Source: Tritrichomonas musculus
Taxonomy: Eukaryota; Parabasalia; Tritrichomonadida; Tritrichomonadidae
Reading direction: 5' to 3'
Assembly: GCA_039105265.1 (NCBI GenBank)
Contig: JAPFFF010000003.1
Location: 4,340,001-4,404,000 of the forward strand
DNA: 64,000 bases
Made by a program: the position numbers and the translations under genes. Below, in pieces: positions 29,500-41,900 of the stretch. The notes under the pieces were generated by a model that did not search any database, had not been told where the DNA came from, and saw only the letters and a list, made by a program, of their open reading frames with translations. Position 1 is the stretch's first letter, and every line of letters begins with the position of its first letter.

Positions 29500-31320
29500 A
29501 TTTCAGCCAAATCTTAAGTAATAGCTCGTGCAAGTTATTGTTGTATTTGTGCAATAAGAAAGAGTTGAATAGTACTGTTAAAATATCCTTTTACCAAAAT
29601 TTGAAAATAAGTATTTTGGTCTAGCATAAAACTGAAATAGTAATGTAACATCCTAAAAAAGTTGTAAACACCGCAATATGGATTATTTACGGTTTCAAAA
29701 ACGGACTCGTCAGTGATATGTTCATTAACTGGTTGATCATTAACTGATTCAACAGTAATAGATTCATCATCATTTATCACCAGTAGACTCATCCAATTTA
29801 CCAAATTGCACCCAACCGAATTTATATAATGTGTCATCCCAACTTGTTCTTATCATACAATTCAATGCTTTATCACCTAATTAATTTAAGTATTTCTCAT
29901 ATCTTCTTGTGCTTTCCAAATTGAACATATACATATACATCTAGATCTTTATTACTGTTTCTACATTGTAATTACTTAACTCTGGAGACAGTATCGATAT
30001 AAGTTTGGACTAATATGGATAGAATATTCTCTTTAATATATTATCCATTCTTGATAAATGAGGTAGATATAATAACATCAACATCTTCTTCGAATAATCT
30101 ATCTTTAATCAAACTAAACTCCATATTATAAGTAGTATAAACCCCGACCTTGCGTCTATCTTTCAATAACTATCTTACATAATACTTTATCGTAATTCAT
30201 TCTCTTTGTATCAATTAAGTTAACTCTCTCTCTTCTTTGTTCAGTCGTATCTGGTATCAACTTATTAATATACATGTTTCGATTATATTATTCATTAATA
30301 CATGGATTAACGATTATGAAATCTCCAGAGCAAGTGAACTTTTTAATATCATCAGTAGTACCACTTATTAAGGCTACTTTATCGAACTCTTTGGTTATCT
30401 CAATTAAGATCATATCTTGTAGCAACAAGTGTGCTTCATCAATTACTAGGAAGTAATCGAGTCTTTGCTCTCTCACAGAGTACTCTTTGATTGAGTCACA
30501 TAAACACTTAGAATCTGTGTTGCTAGTAGTAATAATTTATTAACTTCATTATGTACAGCTTTGTGGACCTTTATAAATGAATTCTCATTAAAACACAGCC
30601 ATATATTAAGTTTATAGTTCAATTTGGTATACAACTTTTCAGTGATACTCACTGTTGGAACAATAACTATAAACTTCTCTGTTTTGTGTGAGGATATACA
30701 TTAATGAATTGCAGTCCATTTACCAGAACCCATTGAAGCTTCACAGATGAACTTTTTTGACCTAATTGGTTATGTAATCATACATAAAACATATTTGTTA
30801 TGGTTCATCATAATCCATATAATCTATATCATCATTCATATCATAATAATCTAGTTTGGCATTGATATCAACTTGTTCTCCATCAGTAAGATACTTAATC
30901 GTTGTTTCATCATTTAATGGCTTATCATCCTTATTGAAGTAACCTTCACCTTCTATAGTGTATACTCATTTAGGAATCTCATCAAATATCTGCCATCATA
31001 TATATACTGGATTTTGCACTTCAGGAGTTGATATTTCTTCTGCATTACCTTCGGCAAACGTAATAACTGGTTGTTTTTTCAATAATTTATCATCGTCACG
31101 AAAATTATTTTAATGTGACACCTTCCTTCAAATGTACATATATAAGGAACAGTTGTTTTATTCATCTTCATGTGATTGGCAGAAAAAAGAACATTAAAAA
31201 AACATGCAAGATCATTGATGTACTCTGTGAGTGATAAGAAACTTTTGTATGGAAATTGTACTCTTTCAATTTCCTTAAGCTCTTCAATATTATCAACTTC
31301 CTGTTAATAATATCAATTTT
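29500..31320 (-). mobile_element. Worn fossil of a mobile or virus-like element with helicase-like remnants
   Basis: This stretch has no intact gene. On the minus strand it keeps pieces of a superfamily-2-type helicase: a Walker-A-like MGSGK near 30740 and a DEAH box with flanking VID and a following SGT near 30370-30450. Acidic protein-like pieces lie at 30820-30990 and more up to about 31300. It is broken in many places, probably ten or more, and looks old. No terminal repeats or target duplication were recognised, so the ends are approximate and the family is not resolved. A Maverick/Polinton-like or large-DNA-virus-like origin is possible because trichomonad genomes are rich in such elements, but a decayed cellular helicase is not excluded. 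Confidence 0.5.
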
Positions 31321-31555
31321 TTTTAAATTTTAAACAATTCACTATGGTCAAATTATAGGTGAAAAAGAATCAAACATTGAATACTTCTGTTTAGGTGGGA
31401 AAACCCATTTTTCTAGATAAATATCTTTTTCGAAGAATTTATTCAAATTTGAACATTGAAATTGACCTATTATGAATTGAATATGAAAATTCAAGAATGA
31501 TCGTAATAAATTCAATTTTGAAATCATTTCTAATAGTAATTTACTATCATATATA

Positions 31556-32551
31556 ATGTCCACACCAGAAGCACTTGAAAATGGCGAATTTTTAATTTTA
31601 ACAGATGATACATTTCATGCTATAGGTAATGCTGGCTTACAAATTCAAATCACACCAACAACTTTATACTTAACTAACTTTCATATATTCCTTGAGCCGC
31701 ATTTTGATGTAGAAATCACAAGAAAAATAGCCCTTTCCGATATAACTGGATTTGAGAATAAGACTGTTAATGACTGCCCTTGCTTAGCTATATTAAGTGA
31801 AGAAGATCAATCAATTAATATTTTCATTCCAGATGAAGTTCGCAAAAAAGCTTTCCAAAATATTGTGCAAAGACTCCATAGCGAAATCAAAACTAGTCAA
31901 GAGCAATGCGATAAATATGCTTTAATGTTAAGAAGGTTTGTTCAAGACGCATCAACCCTACAAGAATTTTATATTAAATTCAATTCAAAATCTGCTAAAG
32001 AACAAGAAAAGGAAAAAGAAAAGAAAGATGATTTAATGAAACAAGAAAAATTAGCACAGAAGACTGTTCAACAATCACTTATTCCATTCAATTTCTTCGC
32101 AGATTTAGTAGAGACGTCTCCAGAAATATTTTTTGCTATTGTTTTAGCTGCAATTGGTATTTTAAGCTTCTTATTTACATTTGTTTCTTTTGGAACTTTT
32201 ACAAGTTTTCTATTTTTCTTTTCAATTGTGATGTTTGGAGTTAAGAAGATTTTAGGAGAAAATATTCGAAAGGTTAAAATACCTCCAGAAAATGCTGATA
32301 AATCAATTCGTGGAATCCTTGCTTCAAACAACAAATTCCTCGATCAACTTGACAGAAGATTGTTTTGGGACAATCCTCAAGCGACTCTTGAACTAGCATC
32401 TTTCTTTATGATAACAACACTTCTTTTTGTTTTTTGTAATCCAACATTTTTATTATTTGTATCATTAGTAAGTCTTGCTTTCTTTGATCGATGGGATCCA
32501 ATACATGTTGGATCTCTTTCAACCATATTATCTCATTTAATTCTTTGGTGA
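31556..32551 (+). CDS. GRAM/PH-like domain membrane protein
   Basis: Of the 331 residues, the first ~105 form a beta-rich domain with the look of a GRAM/PH-like module (LQIQITPTTLYLTNFHIFLEP, then IALSDITGFE), which in such proteins binds membrane lipids or partners. A charged coiled-coil linker (KEQEKEKEKKDD) follows. The C-terminal half has a hydrophobic hairpin at ~190-235, a conserved-looking segment LDQLDRRLFWDNPQATLELASFF, and a second hydrophobic pair up to the C-terminus. Hairpin pairs after an amphipathic segment recall reticulon-like or MCTP C-terminal membrane regions. Likely site is ER or another endomembrane. The family is not certain. Confidence 0.5.
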   Translation: MSTPEALENGEFLILTDDTFHAIGNAGLQIQITPTTLYLTNFHIFLEPHFDVEITRKIALSDITGFENKTVNDCPCLAILSEEDQSINIFIPDEVRKKAFQNIVQRLHSEIKTSQEQCDKYALMLRRFVQDASTLQEFYIKFNSKSAKEQEKEKEKKDDLMKQEKLAQKTVQQSLIPFNFFADLVETSPEIFFAIVLAAIGILSFLFTFVSFGTFTSFLFFFSIVMFGVKKILGENIRKVKIPPENADKSIRGILASNNKFLDQLDRRLFWDNPQATLELASFFMITTLLFVFCNPTFLLFVSLVSLAFFDRWDPIHVGSLSTILSHLILW

Positions 32552-32758
32552 TTTTTCTTCTCAGTGGTTAACTAAATTGTTTTTAATAATATTTTTTTTT
32601 TTGAATTTCCCTTAAATTTTGCACTTACATAAGTTTTACACCAGCTTTTTAACGTAATGGCCATTCTTATTTCAATCAAAAAATTCACACATTTCGTCAT
32701 ATAAAAATGAAAATGAATCCTTTATGAATCAACCACTTTTTCTATGGCATAAATTTTA

Positions 32759-33394
32759 ATGAAAATCATAATTCGAGTCTATGATAAGGCTGATAATTTA
32801 GAACTTGACCTTACAGAAGATACTACTATTCAACAAATAAAGGTTCTAGCAGCTGAAAAATTAAAATTAGAAAAACATTCGAAAGATATGGTTATTATTT
32901 TTAATAAAAAGATTATTAATGATAATGCAACTACTGTTTCACAACTTGGATATACGACAGAGAGTGAAATTATTTTATTCATACCTCGATATATTCGATT
33001 GAACCAAGAAAAAGTTAATAAACCTACAATTTCTAATCCATTACAAAATCCAAATCTATCAAATCCTATCAATATTCAAGAATCAAGATACATTCCATTA
33101 AGCGAAGACTCTCCACTTCATATGCTCTTTCAAAAACTCACTATTAATTTTAATAAAGTTGTTAATAGAACCGTACCGTTTGAAAATCCTTTCAAATTGT
33201 TTTTGCAAGAATGTAATATACCTTTTCCAGATCCATTGGTAAGAAAAAACTTTGAAGTTGCTTCAAAATTGACTGAGGAACAAACTATTTTTGTTTGTGA
33301 AGCTATTCTTTATAAAAATAAGGCTTTGCATCAAGCATTAACTATATTAGCAAATGCTTCATATGATCCGAATATTGCAAGAAGAATGATTTAA
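32759..33394 (+). CDS. Ubiquitin-like-domain protein
   Basis: The 211-residue product opens with a ubiquitin-like domain over residues 1-76 (MKIIIRVYDK, TTIQQIKVLAAEKLKLE, SQLGYTTESEIILFIP), at the very N-terminus and lacking a C-terminal Gly-Gly, so it is an integral UBL and not a conjugated modifier. A polar linker follows, then a helical C-terminal part (~160-211) with LTEEQTIFVCEAILYKNKALHQALTILANAS, which could be a UBA-like or helical binding domain. UBL plus helical domain suggests a proteasome shuttle or ubiquitin-pathway adaptor. The particular family is not recognised. Confidence 0.7.
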   Translation: MKIIIRVYDKADNLELDLTEDTTIQQIKVLAAEKLKLEKHSKDMVIIFNKKIINDNATTVSQLGYTTESEIILFIPRYIRLNQEKVNKPTISNPLQNPNLSNPINIQESRYIPLSEDSPLHMLFQKLTINFNKVVNRTVPFENPFKLFLQECNIPFPDPLVRKNFEVASKLTEEQTIFVCEAILYKNKALHQALTILANASYDPNIARRMI

Positions 33395-33698
33395 TCTTTC
33401 AGATGCCATTAATAGTGTTTATTGTTTATTATTATTAAAATTTGTACTTATTTCTATTATATTATGAAATCATAATCATCATTAATATTTATTATTGAAT
33501 GCATTTCTCAAATGATGATGATGAATAACTATTTCGTTGGTTATTTACTTGATTATGTTATCTAACTTAGTGTTATATGCGTATCCAAAAATATTTTTTT
33601 TTATTGAATGCAGTATGATGTCTTTTCTTATTCTACTATGATTTCAATTGAAAGAAAAATTTTTGAGAACATGTTAAGAAAAAATTGAGTGATTATTT
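33395..33698. other. Intergenic stretch, nothing recognised
   Basis: About 300 bases of AT-rich DNA with a short ATG/ATT-rich run near 33510. No coding or structural signal was seen. Confidence 0.35.
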
Positions 33699-35447
33699 AT
33701 GTTTTGGCTGATTTTACTTGGATCTTCAACATGGTTAGGATTTGAAATTTTTCCTTTGGTAGTAATTGATAATTATTCTTTATCATTTCGAATAATGAAT
33801 GGTTGGATCATTGGTTCACTTATTTCAGGATTAACAACTTTTATTTTTAATTTTTTTATTTCAGTAAATTGGTTTAACTCATTATGCTGTATTATTTTAC
33901 AAGTTTCGCTCTCTTATTATTTACGCAAAAAGAAACGATCTTATTATAAAAATGATTTATTTGAAATTCATTCATGGGGCCTCTTTTTCATGATATTTAT
34001 TACAGGATTAGCATTAAAATATCTTTCTTTAATATATTCATCGATGCCAACATCAGTTCCTTACATTTTTAGGCCAATTTTGGATGATGAACTATCATTT
34101 ATTACACATGTCATGAATTTTCGCCGATCGAATTTATTTTATTATGAAGAGTCGCGCCTTTCAGATTTTTATTATAAAGGATATTCATTCCCACTTCTCT
34201 ATACAGCTTCACTAATGTCACTTGGCGCTAGTTATTCTGATGCTACAATTATTATTTGCTTATTTAATATAATCGCACTCAGTTTTATAATTCTCATAAA
34301 TTCGGAACTTTATTCGAAATGGTATCTCGTCTCATGTTTTCTTTTTTATTTTTCAGCACCATCAGCATTTCATTATTTTTTCAAAGATAAAAACAGACTT
34401 AATATTCAAAATGATTTAGTTCACCAAATTGAACCTAATCATCATACAATTGCATATCAAACCTTTTTTTGCATGTTATCCTGTTCAAAAATGGCATCTT
34501 ATACCATTACCTTAACACAATATTCATATTATCACCGGAGTGGCTTTCTTACACTTTTTATACCCAACATTCCAGCCCAACTTGGAACTTTTTTAACACT
34601 TTTTGTAGAAAGGAAGTCAAACTGGCCAAAAATCTGGCCAATTATTTTGATAATTATTCCACATCTCTTTCCATTCAATTTTTCATATTTTCCACTTTTT
34701 AGAGAGGAAACGATGCGAGGTACACTTTTTGCGGCATTCAAAATTTGGTATGACTCATTTTCGCTGATGCCATTATCATTATTTTATAAATCGTCTGTTC
34801 ATGAAGAATTTCGAAAAGAAATGATTTCGAGATTGGCTGGTTTTTGCCTTATTATTTTTCTTCGAGAAGGAAATGATCGTTTTATCAATTTTGCTGCGGC
34901 TGTTGCTTTGATTGGACCAACGATTAATTTGTTATTTTCAATATCATTGAAGATCATTCTAAGCCGAATAAAATCTGAAGAAATTCAAGGATGTTTCCTT
35001 TATGTTCATTGGGCAATTTTTTTCACTTTTATTGCCGGCGGTTTTATTTGCGCATCAAGAATTTTGATGGCAAATGAAAAATTCATCGGAAAAAGTGAAA
35101 TTCAATTGATCAATTGGATCAATAGTAAAGATAAAAATAATAAATTTAATGTCCCAACAGACGCTGTTTTATTTGTGAAACCTCGATTGCTTCATCCGGC
35201 TATTTTGGCAAAAAGAAGATTATTCATTGGAGATAAAAGGTCGTTGTATCTATATGGATATAAAATTACAAAGAAGTTTCTTGTTTATAAAGATGTTGTG
35301 AAGTCTAATTTCTCTTCTTCTGTGTTGCAGAAATATCATATTAATTATGTGATTGATGACTCTTCTAATTCATTTTTCTTTAATGAAAAAGTTGTTGAAA
35401 AAAATGTAGTTTTTTCAAATCAGGATTATAGAGTTCTTAAGTTTTAA
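33699..35447 (+). CDS. Polytopic membrane protein, GT-C glycosyltransferase-like
   Basis: The 582-residue product has about 10-12 hydrophobic helices spread over residues 1-465, ending in a soluble C-terminal region. The lumenal loop after helix 3-4 carries FRPILDDELSFITHVMNFR, an acidic motif placed like the catalytic Asp/Glu of GT-C transferases. The tail (NVPTDAVLFVKPR, LLHPAILAKRRLFIGDKRSLYLYGY) has the periplasmic-tail style seen in dolichyl-phosphate-sugar-using mannosyltransferases. It is therefore a candidate ER or Golgi enzyme. No family-specific motif pins the substrate, and a non-enzymatic membrane protein remains possible. The ATG at 33699 is followed at once by helix 1. Confidence 0.55.
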   Translation: MFWLILLGSSTWLGFEIFPLVVIDNYSLSFRIMNGWIIGSLISGLTTFIFNFFISVNWFNSLCCIILQVSLSYYLRKKKRSYYKNDLFEIHSWGLFFMIFITGLALKYLSLIYSSMPTSVPYIFRPILDDELSFITHVMNFRRSNLFYYEESRLSDFYYKGYSFPLLYTASLMSLGASYSDATIIICLFNIIALSFIILINSELYSKWYLVSCFLFYFSAPSAFHYFFKDKNRLNIQNDLVHQIEPNHHTIAYQTFFCMLSCSKMASYTITLTQYSYYHRSGFLTLFIPNIPAQLGTFLTLFVERKSNWPKIWPIILIIIPHLFPFNFSYFPLFREETMRGTLFAAFKIWYDSFSLMPLSLFYKSSVHEEFRKEMISRLAGFCLIIFLREGNDRFINFAAAVALIGPTINLLFSISLKIILSRIKSEEIQGCFLYVHWAIFFTFIAGGFICASRILMANEKFIGKSEIQLINWINSKDKNNKFNVPTDAVLFVKPRLLHPAILAKRRLFIGDKRSLYLYGYKITKKFLVYKDVVKSNFSSSVLQKYHINYVIDDSSNSFFFNEKVVEKNVVFSNQDYRVLKF

Positions 35448-35923
35448 ATCGGAAACCCCTATCTTAATTATTCATTTTATATTTTGTATATTAGCTCTTA
35501 ATATTGTGATTATGTTTTATAAATTGTTTGAAGATATTTCTTTGATTTGAATGTATTTTATTTATTAATGCATAAATTACTTATTTTTTGGTAATTCAAA
35601 TATGATACTAATTAGTGATAGGAAAAACAATTAAATATATAACAAAATGCTTTCATCTTTTATTGAAAACTAGTCTTTATCAATAAAAGAAATGGTCAAA
35701 GAGTTTAAAGGATATATCTATATGAATATTTTTTAAATCAAAAAATCATTTAATATGGTATTTTATATTATCTTTCTTTGGAATTTATTTTGAAAAATTA
35801 GTTGATTTATTTTGATTTTGATTTAACATTGAGAAAAATGTAAAGACTTATACATTTTTAAATTCAATGAAATAAAAGAAATTCAATAGTAAAAAATTTT
35901 TGTTTCATAACGTTTTTTAACAA
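35448..35923. other. Intergenic stretch before the giant gene, nothing recognised
   Basis: 476 bases of very AT-rich DNA. No terminal repeat pair, RNA gene or clear promoter motif was recognised. Confidence 0.4.
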
Positions 35924-38900
35924 ATGAGGCGGGAAGAATATTGCGTTAATCCAACAATCGACGGAATCAAACAAGAGAGTGATTACGCTTTACATGTTCT
36001 TAAGCTTCAAAAAGCAAAAACTGTTATCGACACAAGCCGTATAGAGCCTCCTCCTCATTTCAAGCAACAAAAAGATTACAATCAAAAAATGAGAAAGGAC
36101 ATGTACTTACAATCAGAATACTTTTTAAGCTTAATACCTTCAAAAGATAATCCACAACCTCATCCACCAAAAGCACGTAATATTAATGAAATGTTTCGTT
36201 TCAAGCAAACAAAAAATAAAAAAACATCAAAAAAGACCAAAAATGGACACCAGGAGCAGTATATTCCATCACATTTTTTTTTAACTCAAAATCAAGTTCA
36301 ACAGTTTGTTACTCCTAATTCAAAGAAAAGACCAATAAATTATTATGATTTTGATAAAGAATCTTATTCACCTACAGGTGAAACTATCCTATCAATTCCA
36401 TCTGATGATAGTGATTTTGAAGCAGCCACAAACGATAGTTCTGCTCTAAAGAAGCAGGCAAAAAAACAAAAGCAGCTATCGGATAAATTTAATTCAAAAT
36501 ATTATAAACCAGAGCGTTTAACAGAGGGAACAGATAATTCGACAGAAGATTTATCATCAACAAATGACGACCAAAATAAAGAATACCGTTTTCAGCTCAA
36601 TCACACTAGTAATGATAACATGACAGGTATTGAGGTTGATGATAATGATTTTGATTATAACTTAATTTTTCAATCAAAGAAGAATAACAATGCAGATAAA
36701 AATAGAGTGAATTCCACTCCTAAACCAAAATCATCGAGGAATACCAAAACAAATCCATCTTCAGATCCAAATGATATAATGTCATCAAATGAAAAGAAGG
36801 AAGATTCAATTTCTGATGCGTTTGTATCAAATCCGAATTCACCAAAGCAAACCAAATCCAATAAAAAAACATATCCGATATCACCAACACAGCAACTTGC
36901 CAAATTAGATCCAAACAACAGCTCGACCCAACCCAGTTCATATGAAAAAAGGACAATTCGAGTCAAACGAAAGCGAATCATCAGGAGACGAGTTCCTAAG
37001 AAACATTCAAATCTAAATCAAGAAGAGGAAGAAGCAGAAAATACCATAACTCATTATACCTATGCCAAAACAACCAATGGGAAACCATATCAAATCCTAT
37101 TTTTAAAGCCCAATGAAGCTATTCCACCAAATTCGGCAATCGTTCAAATGGATACGACAAGAGTTGTTATTGTCCGGTCAACTGCTCCCCTTGAGATTGT
37201 AGAGACCGACAATTCAGTATCGCATCTTCAAATGCCAAACAATTCCATATTAGTCTTACCAAATCAAAAAAGTCTATTGAAAAAGTTCACAATTAAAAAA
37301 ACGAACATTATGCTTCCTTCTTATTCTTCCTTTGTGGTCACTTCACTTGACGATAAACCACTTCACTTCATCTACATACAACCAGATCGGGAAGTGCCTC
37401 CAAACGCCTTCCTGGTCAATCGCGACAACAGGATTAGAGTGGGCGTTCAAGGTCAATTAAAATTGACCCAAATAAAACTTGGCGATCCACTTCCACCGAA
37501 CTCGATTAGGACGCCTTCCTTCATCAACCAGCCGCGGCGGACTGTTTGTGTTGTTTCTCAAGATAACGAAGTATTGAATTTTGTAACCGTCAGAAACGGC
37601 GACGAGTCACAATTGCCACAAAATTCAATCGTTGTTTCCAACGACTTTTTCACAAAAACCGCCGTTGTTTCAAATTCAAAGAAACCGTTAGAATATGTGA
37701 CGGTTATTGAAGGTGGCAAAATTCCACAAAATGCGGTCATTCTCTCTTCAAATGTTATTAAGAAAAAACCGCCAAGAGTGGCGGTTTTCCCCTCAAAAAG
37801 TTCCGATTCTGAAGGTAAAGAAGAAGAGGACTTTTTGGCCTTCGTTACTGTCAAAAACGGCGACGAACTGCCTCTCAATTCTATCGTCGTGAAAAGTGAC
37901 AGCCAGAACATTCTCGCTTTGGCGCCATTCGACGAGAACCAGAAGATTCAGTCCGTTCTCGTTGACGAGAACGAGGAGCTTCCGAAGGGCGCGGTCTTCG
38001 TCGATCTTTCGCAGGACAGAATTGTTCCGAATGTTGGAATTGACGGTGACGAGCCACTTGATGTTGTCACTTTTTCAAACAAAAACGAAGTGCCGAAAGA
38101 TTCGGTTATTTTGAAAGAAGACGATAGAATAACCGTCGCTTTAATTCCACCTCAAAATGGCCTTCTTTTTGCATCGTCATTCACATCGAACGGTTTGAAT
38201 GACGACCTCCAAATCTCGCCAAACTCTTTCATAATTGAGAGCTCCTTGAGCGATGAAAAAAGTGCCATAAATAGAGTAACGGTTATGTCGCCCGATAAAC
38301 AACCGCTCAACGTGATTACATTGAAAGATTTCAATGATTTGCCTCAAAATTCTGCTATCGTATCGACCGTTAAATACGATAGAAATGAAGGAAATAACCC
38401 AAGCAACATAAAGAGAGTCATCGCCGCTGTCCCACAAAATGACCAACCGTTACAAATGGTCAATATAAGTAACGTTGACGATCGCGAATTTTTGTCAAAA
38501 ATTCCAAAAAATGCTCATTTTATAAGCACGCATGATAACGACACAGATAGCAAAGTATCGGATAAAATTCGCTTCGCTGTGAAGTCTCCTGATGGAAACC
38601 CGTTGAATGTGATAACTGTGATGAACGAAGATGATATTCCGCATAATGCAGCTGTAATTCGAAATGACGAAAAAGCGACAATCGCGGTTGTATCCCCAAA
38701 TAACCAGCCATTGCAACTTGTTGCATTGAAAAATGGAGAAGATCCGCCTCAGAATTCTTTTGTGCTTCCTAAAAATGATCATTCAGATTTGAATGGTGAT
38801 GACCAAATAGACTCTGAAAATATATATAATGATAAAATAGCAGTCACTTCAAATGATGGAAAACCTTTAAAGGTGTTGACATTAAATGAAAATGAAGAAG

Positions 38901-41900
38901 TCCCACAAAATGCAATGATCATTGAATCAGGCGATTTTGGAAACGTTGTTGCAGTTTCTCAAGATAATAAAGAAATTCGCCTTTTGACGATCAAAAATGG
39001 TCAAAAGATTCCATCAAATTCTTTGGAAATCCCGATTAATAAAAAGAACAAGAATGATACAGAAAATAAAACAAAGCTTTGTGTGGTATCACCTGACAAT
39101 GATCCTCTTCAATTGATCACTTTGAAGCATGGCGATGAATTACCAACAAATTCTTTTGTCATTGAAAATGATGACGATAAAATCACCGCGGTTACATCAA
39201 ATAAGCCAATTCAAATACTTTCTATAAATGAAGGAGAGGAAACCCCAAAGAATGCAATTTTAATATCTAATAATTCACAGAAATTTGCATTTACAGCACC
39301 AAATGAGGAACCATTGAGCATTACAACTATCAATTCAAACGAGGAAATTCCTAAAAATTCGAAGATCATTAAAAGTGATGGTAAAACATCAATTGCAATT
39401 ACTTCACCCTCAGATCAGCCTTTATTAATCTCAACCCTGAAAGATGGCGAAAAACCACCAAAGAACTCATTCGTTTTTGATCCAACTAATAATGATCCAA
39501 ACAATGATATGCAAGTAGCACTTTTTTCCAAAAACAAGCAACAATTGAATATAGTCACATTAAAGCCATCAGATGACTTACCTCAAAATTCAATCTTGGT
39601 AAAAAGTGACAAAGATTCATCGGTTGCAATATCATCACCAAATTCACAACCATTAAGATGCGTTACCTTCAACAAAGATGACATAGTTCCGCCAAATTCA
39701 TACATTTTCAGAAATACCAAGTCATTATTCGTTCCTTTTGCATCAAGGATCTCCAATGATGCGAACAGTGAGAGCCACCACTCAGATGACATGAATGACA
39801 ATGACAACGACTACAACGAACAGTCAGAATACGAAGAGAACAACAACAACAACAATCAAAATTCCAGTAAAGAAAACCAAGAAAAATTTGAGAGCATTTT
39901 CAATGACCTCTCAAAAAGTTTGATGAACAATGATCCAAAAAGTAACGATCCAAATGACAAGAGCAAGAAATCTCCACGGCTCATTGTAGAATCGAGCGAT
40001 CAGACTCCATTGAAATTCATCACTTTGAATGACGACGATGAAATTCCTCAGAATTCAATAATTGTTCCTTGTGAGACCAAAAACGGTTATAAAGTTTACA
40101 TCACCTCACCAACCGATTCCCCACTCAAGTTTGTCACTCCAGAGTCGTTTGACAACGACAGGGACAAGCACACAAACGCGGTTGACATTACAAAGCCGGA
40201 TTTATTTGTCGTTTCAACGAAAGGAAGTGACATGAACATTGTAACCGTCAAAACCGGCACAAAACTGCCACCCAACTCTGCCATTATTTCACAGGATGAC
40301 GATAAAACGGTTGCAGTTGTTGGTGATCCGTCATTGTTTGTCAACTCGCTGAAATCGGACTCAAATTCAGAGGAACTTCCTCCCAATTCAATACAACCGC
40401 TAATTTCATTGAATTTCAGAGGAACCGACGACGATAGCAACCAATCGTCGTTGAAAGATAAAAGCAGCAACTTCAAGGTGGCCGTTATGGCACCTTCAGA
40501 GAGTCCTCTTTACTTGGTCACTCTTAAAAAGGACGATCAAATTCCTCAGAATTCTGTCATAATTAAAAATGAGGGAGAAAGAATTGTCTACGCTGTGTCA
40601 TCGACCAAATATCCTCTCAAATGCCAGATAATCGGCCAAAATGATCCAGTCCCGCCTAGCTCTTTCATCGCCTCTCAATCAAGCGAGGATCAGGCACGCA
40701 TTGCCATCTACACTGAAAACGGGAGGCAGTTTCACTTTGCCACTTTTAACAAGAACGATGAAGTTCCTCCAAACTCGTTCATCATCCGAAGTGACGAGAA
40801 CTATAAAGAGACGATCACATCGCCCACAAATTCGCCACTCTGCTTTTTTGTGCTGAATGACGACGAGGAGCCTCCAGAGAACACTTTTGCCTGCACGATC
40901 AACGGGACGTGCGGTGAAGCGATGAAGAACTGTGCAGTTGCATCTTCTGACAATTCACCACTTTGCGTTTCAATGGTGAAAAGTGGCGAAAAACTGCCAA
41001 ACAACAGCGCGATCATTTCTTCGCAAGGCGGCAAAGTTGTCTCATTGGCGCCGTCCTCTGAATTCAAGCCCCTCCTCTTCTACGCAAACTCGCCAACAGT
41101 CCCAGAGAGCGCCGTCTTCCTCGACCACTCAGGCAGCGCGTCGCAGCTCGCCGTCTTCTCGAAGGACGGGAAGGCGCTGAACTACACAATTGTGAAGGAC
41201 GGCGCGGACAGCCAGTTCCCGAAGAACTCGTTCATAATAGACACCGAAGGCGGCCCAAATCCGCGCTCACTCGCGGTTGTCTCATCGGAAGGACAGAGGC
41301 TTCTTTACGTGCCAATCAGGGACCCGAACCAATTGAAGAAGCTTCCCAAAAATTCAGTTCTAATTGATCGTCATTTCAACGATGAGGACGAGCTGAGCAA
41401 CAAGTCGAAGATCGTCGTAAGAGGCCAAGATTGTAAACCATTGAAATTCCTGACAATCAACAAAAATGACGAACTGCCTGAAAATTCTATCGTCATTCAT
41501 TCCGAATTGAATGGAAAAATGGTCGTTGCTCAAGCGATGAATAAAAAGCCGCTCCAGTTCTTGATTCTCGGCGAAAACGAGGAACTCCCGAAGAATGCCA
41601 TAACTATCTCAAACGATAGAGGACCGATAGAACGTATCGTCGTGATGTCATCGGCGCTAACCGCCAAAGAAAACGACAATGAAAATGTCGTTTCTGAAGG
41701 TGAAAAAGTAAACGAACCTCTTCAATATGTAATCCTGAAGCCAAACGAGGAGACACCGCAAAACGCAGCAGTCATCAAGAGGGAAGGCGGAAGGCATCCA
41801 AGGAGATTGGCGGTTAAGTCTCCAAACGGTCACCCATTGAAATATTTGCCAATAAAATTCGGCGATGAAATCCCGCCAAATTCTGTCACTTTTTGTCGTC

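Noticed and set aside
31348-31563. 71-codon antisense frame before the GRAM-like gene
   Set aside because: Overlaps the promoter region of a real gene and has no recognisable features.
36670-36981. 103-codon antisense frame in the giant gene
   Set aside because: Shadow of the coding strand; no start context or homology.
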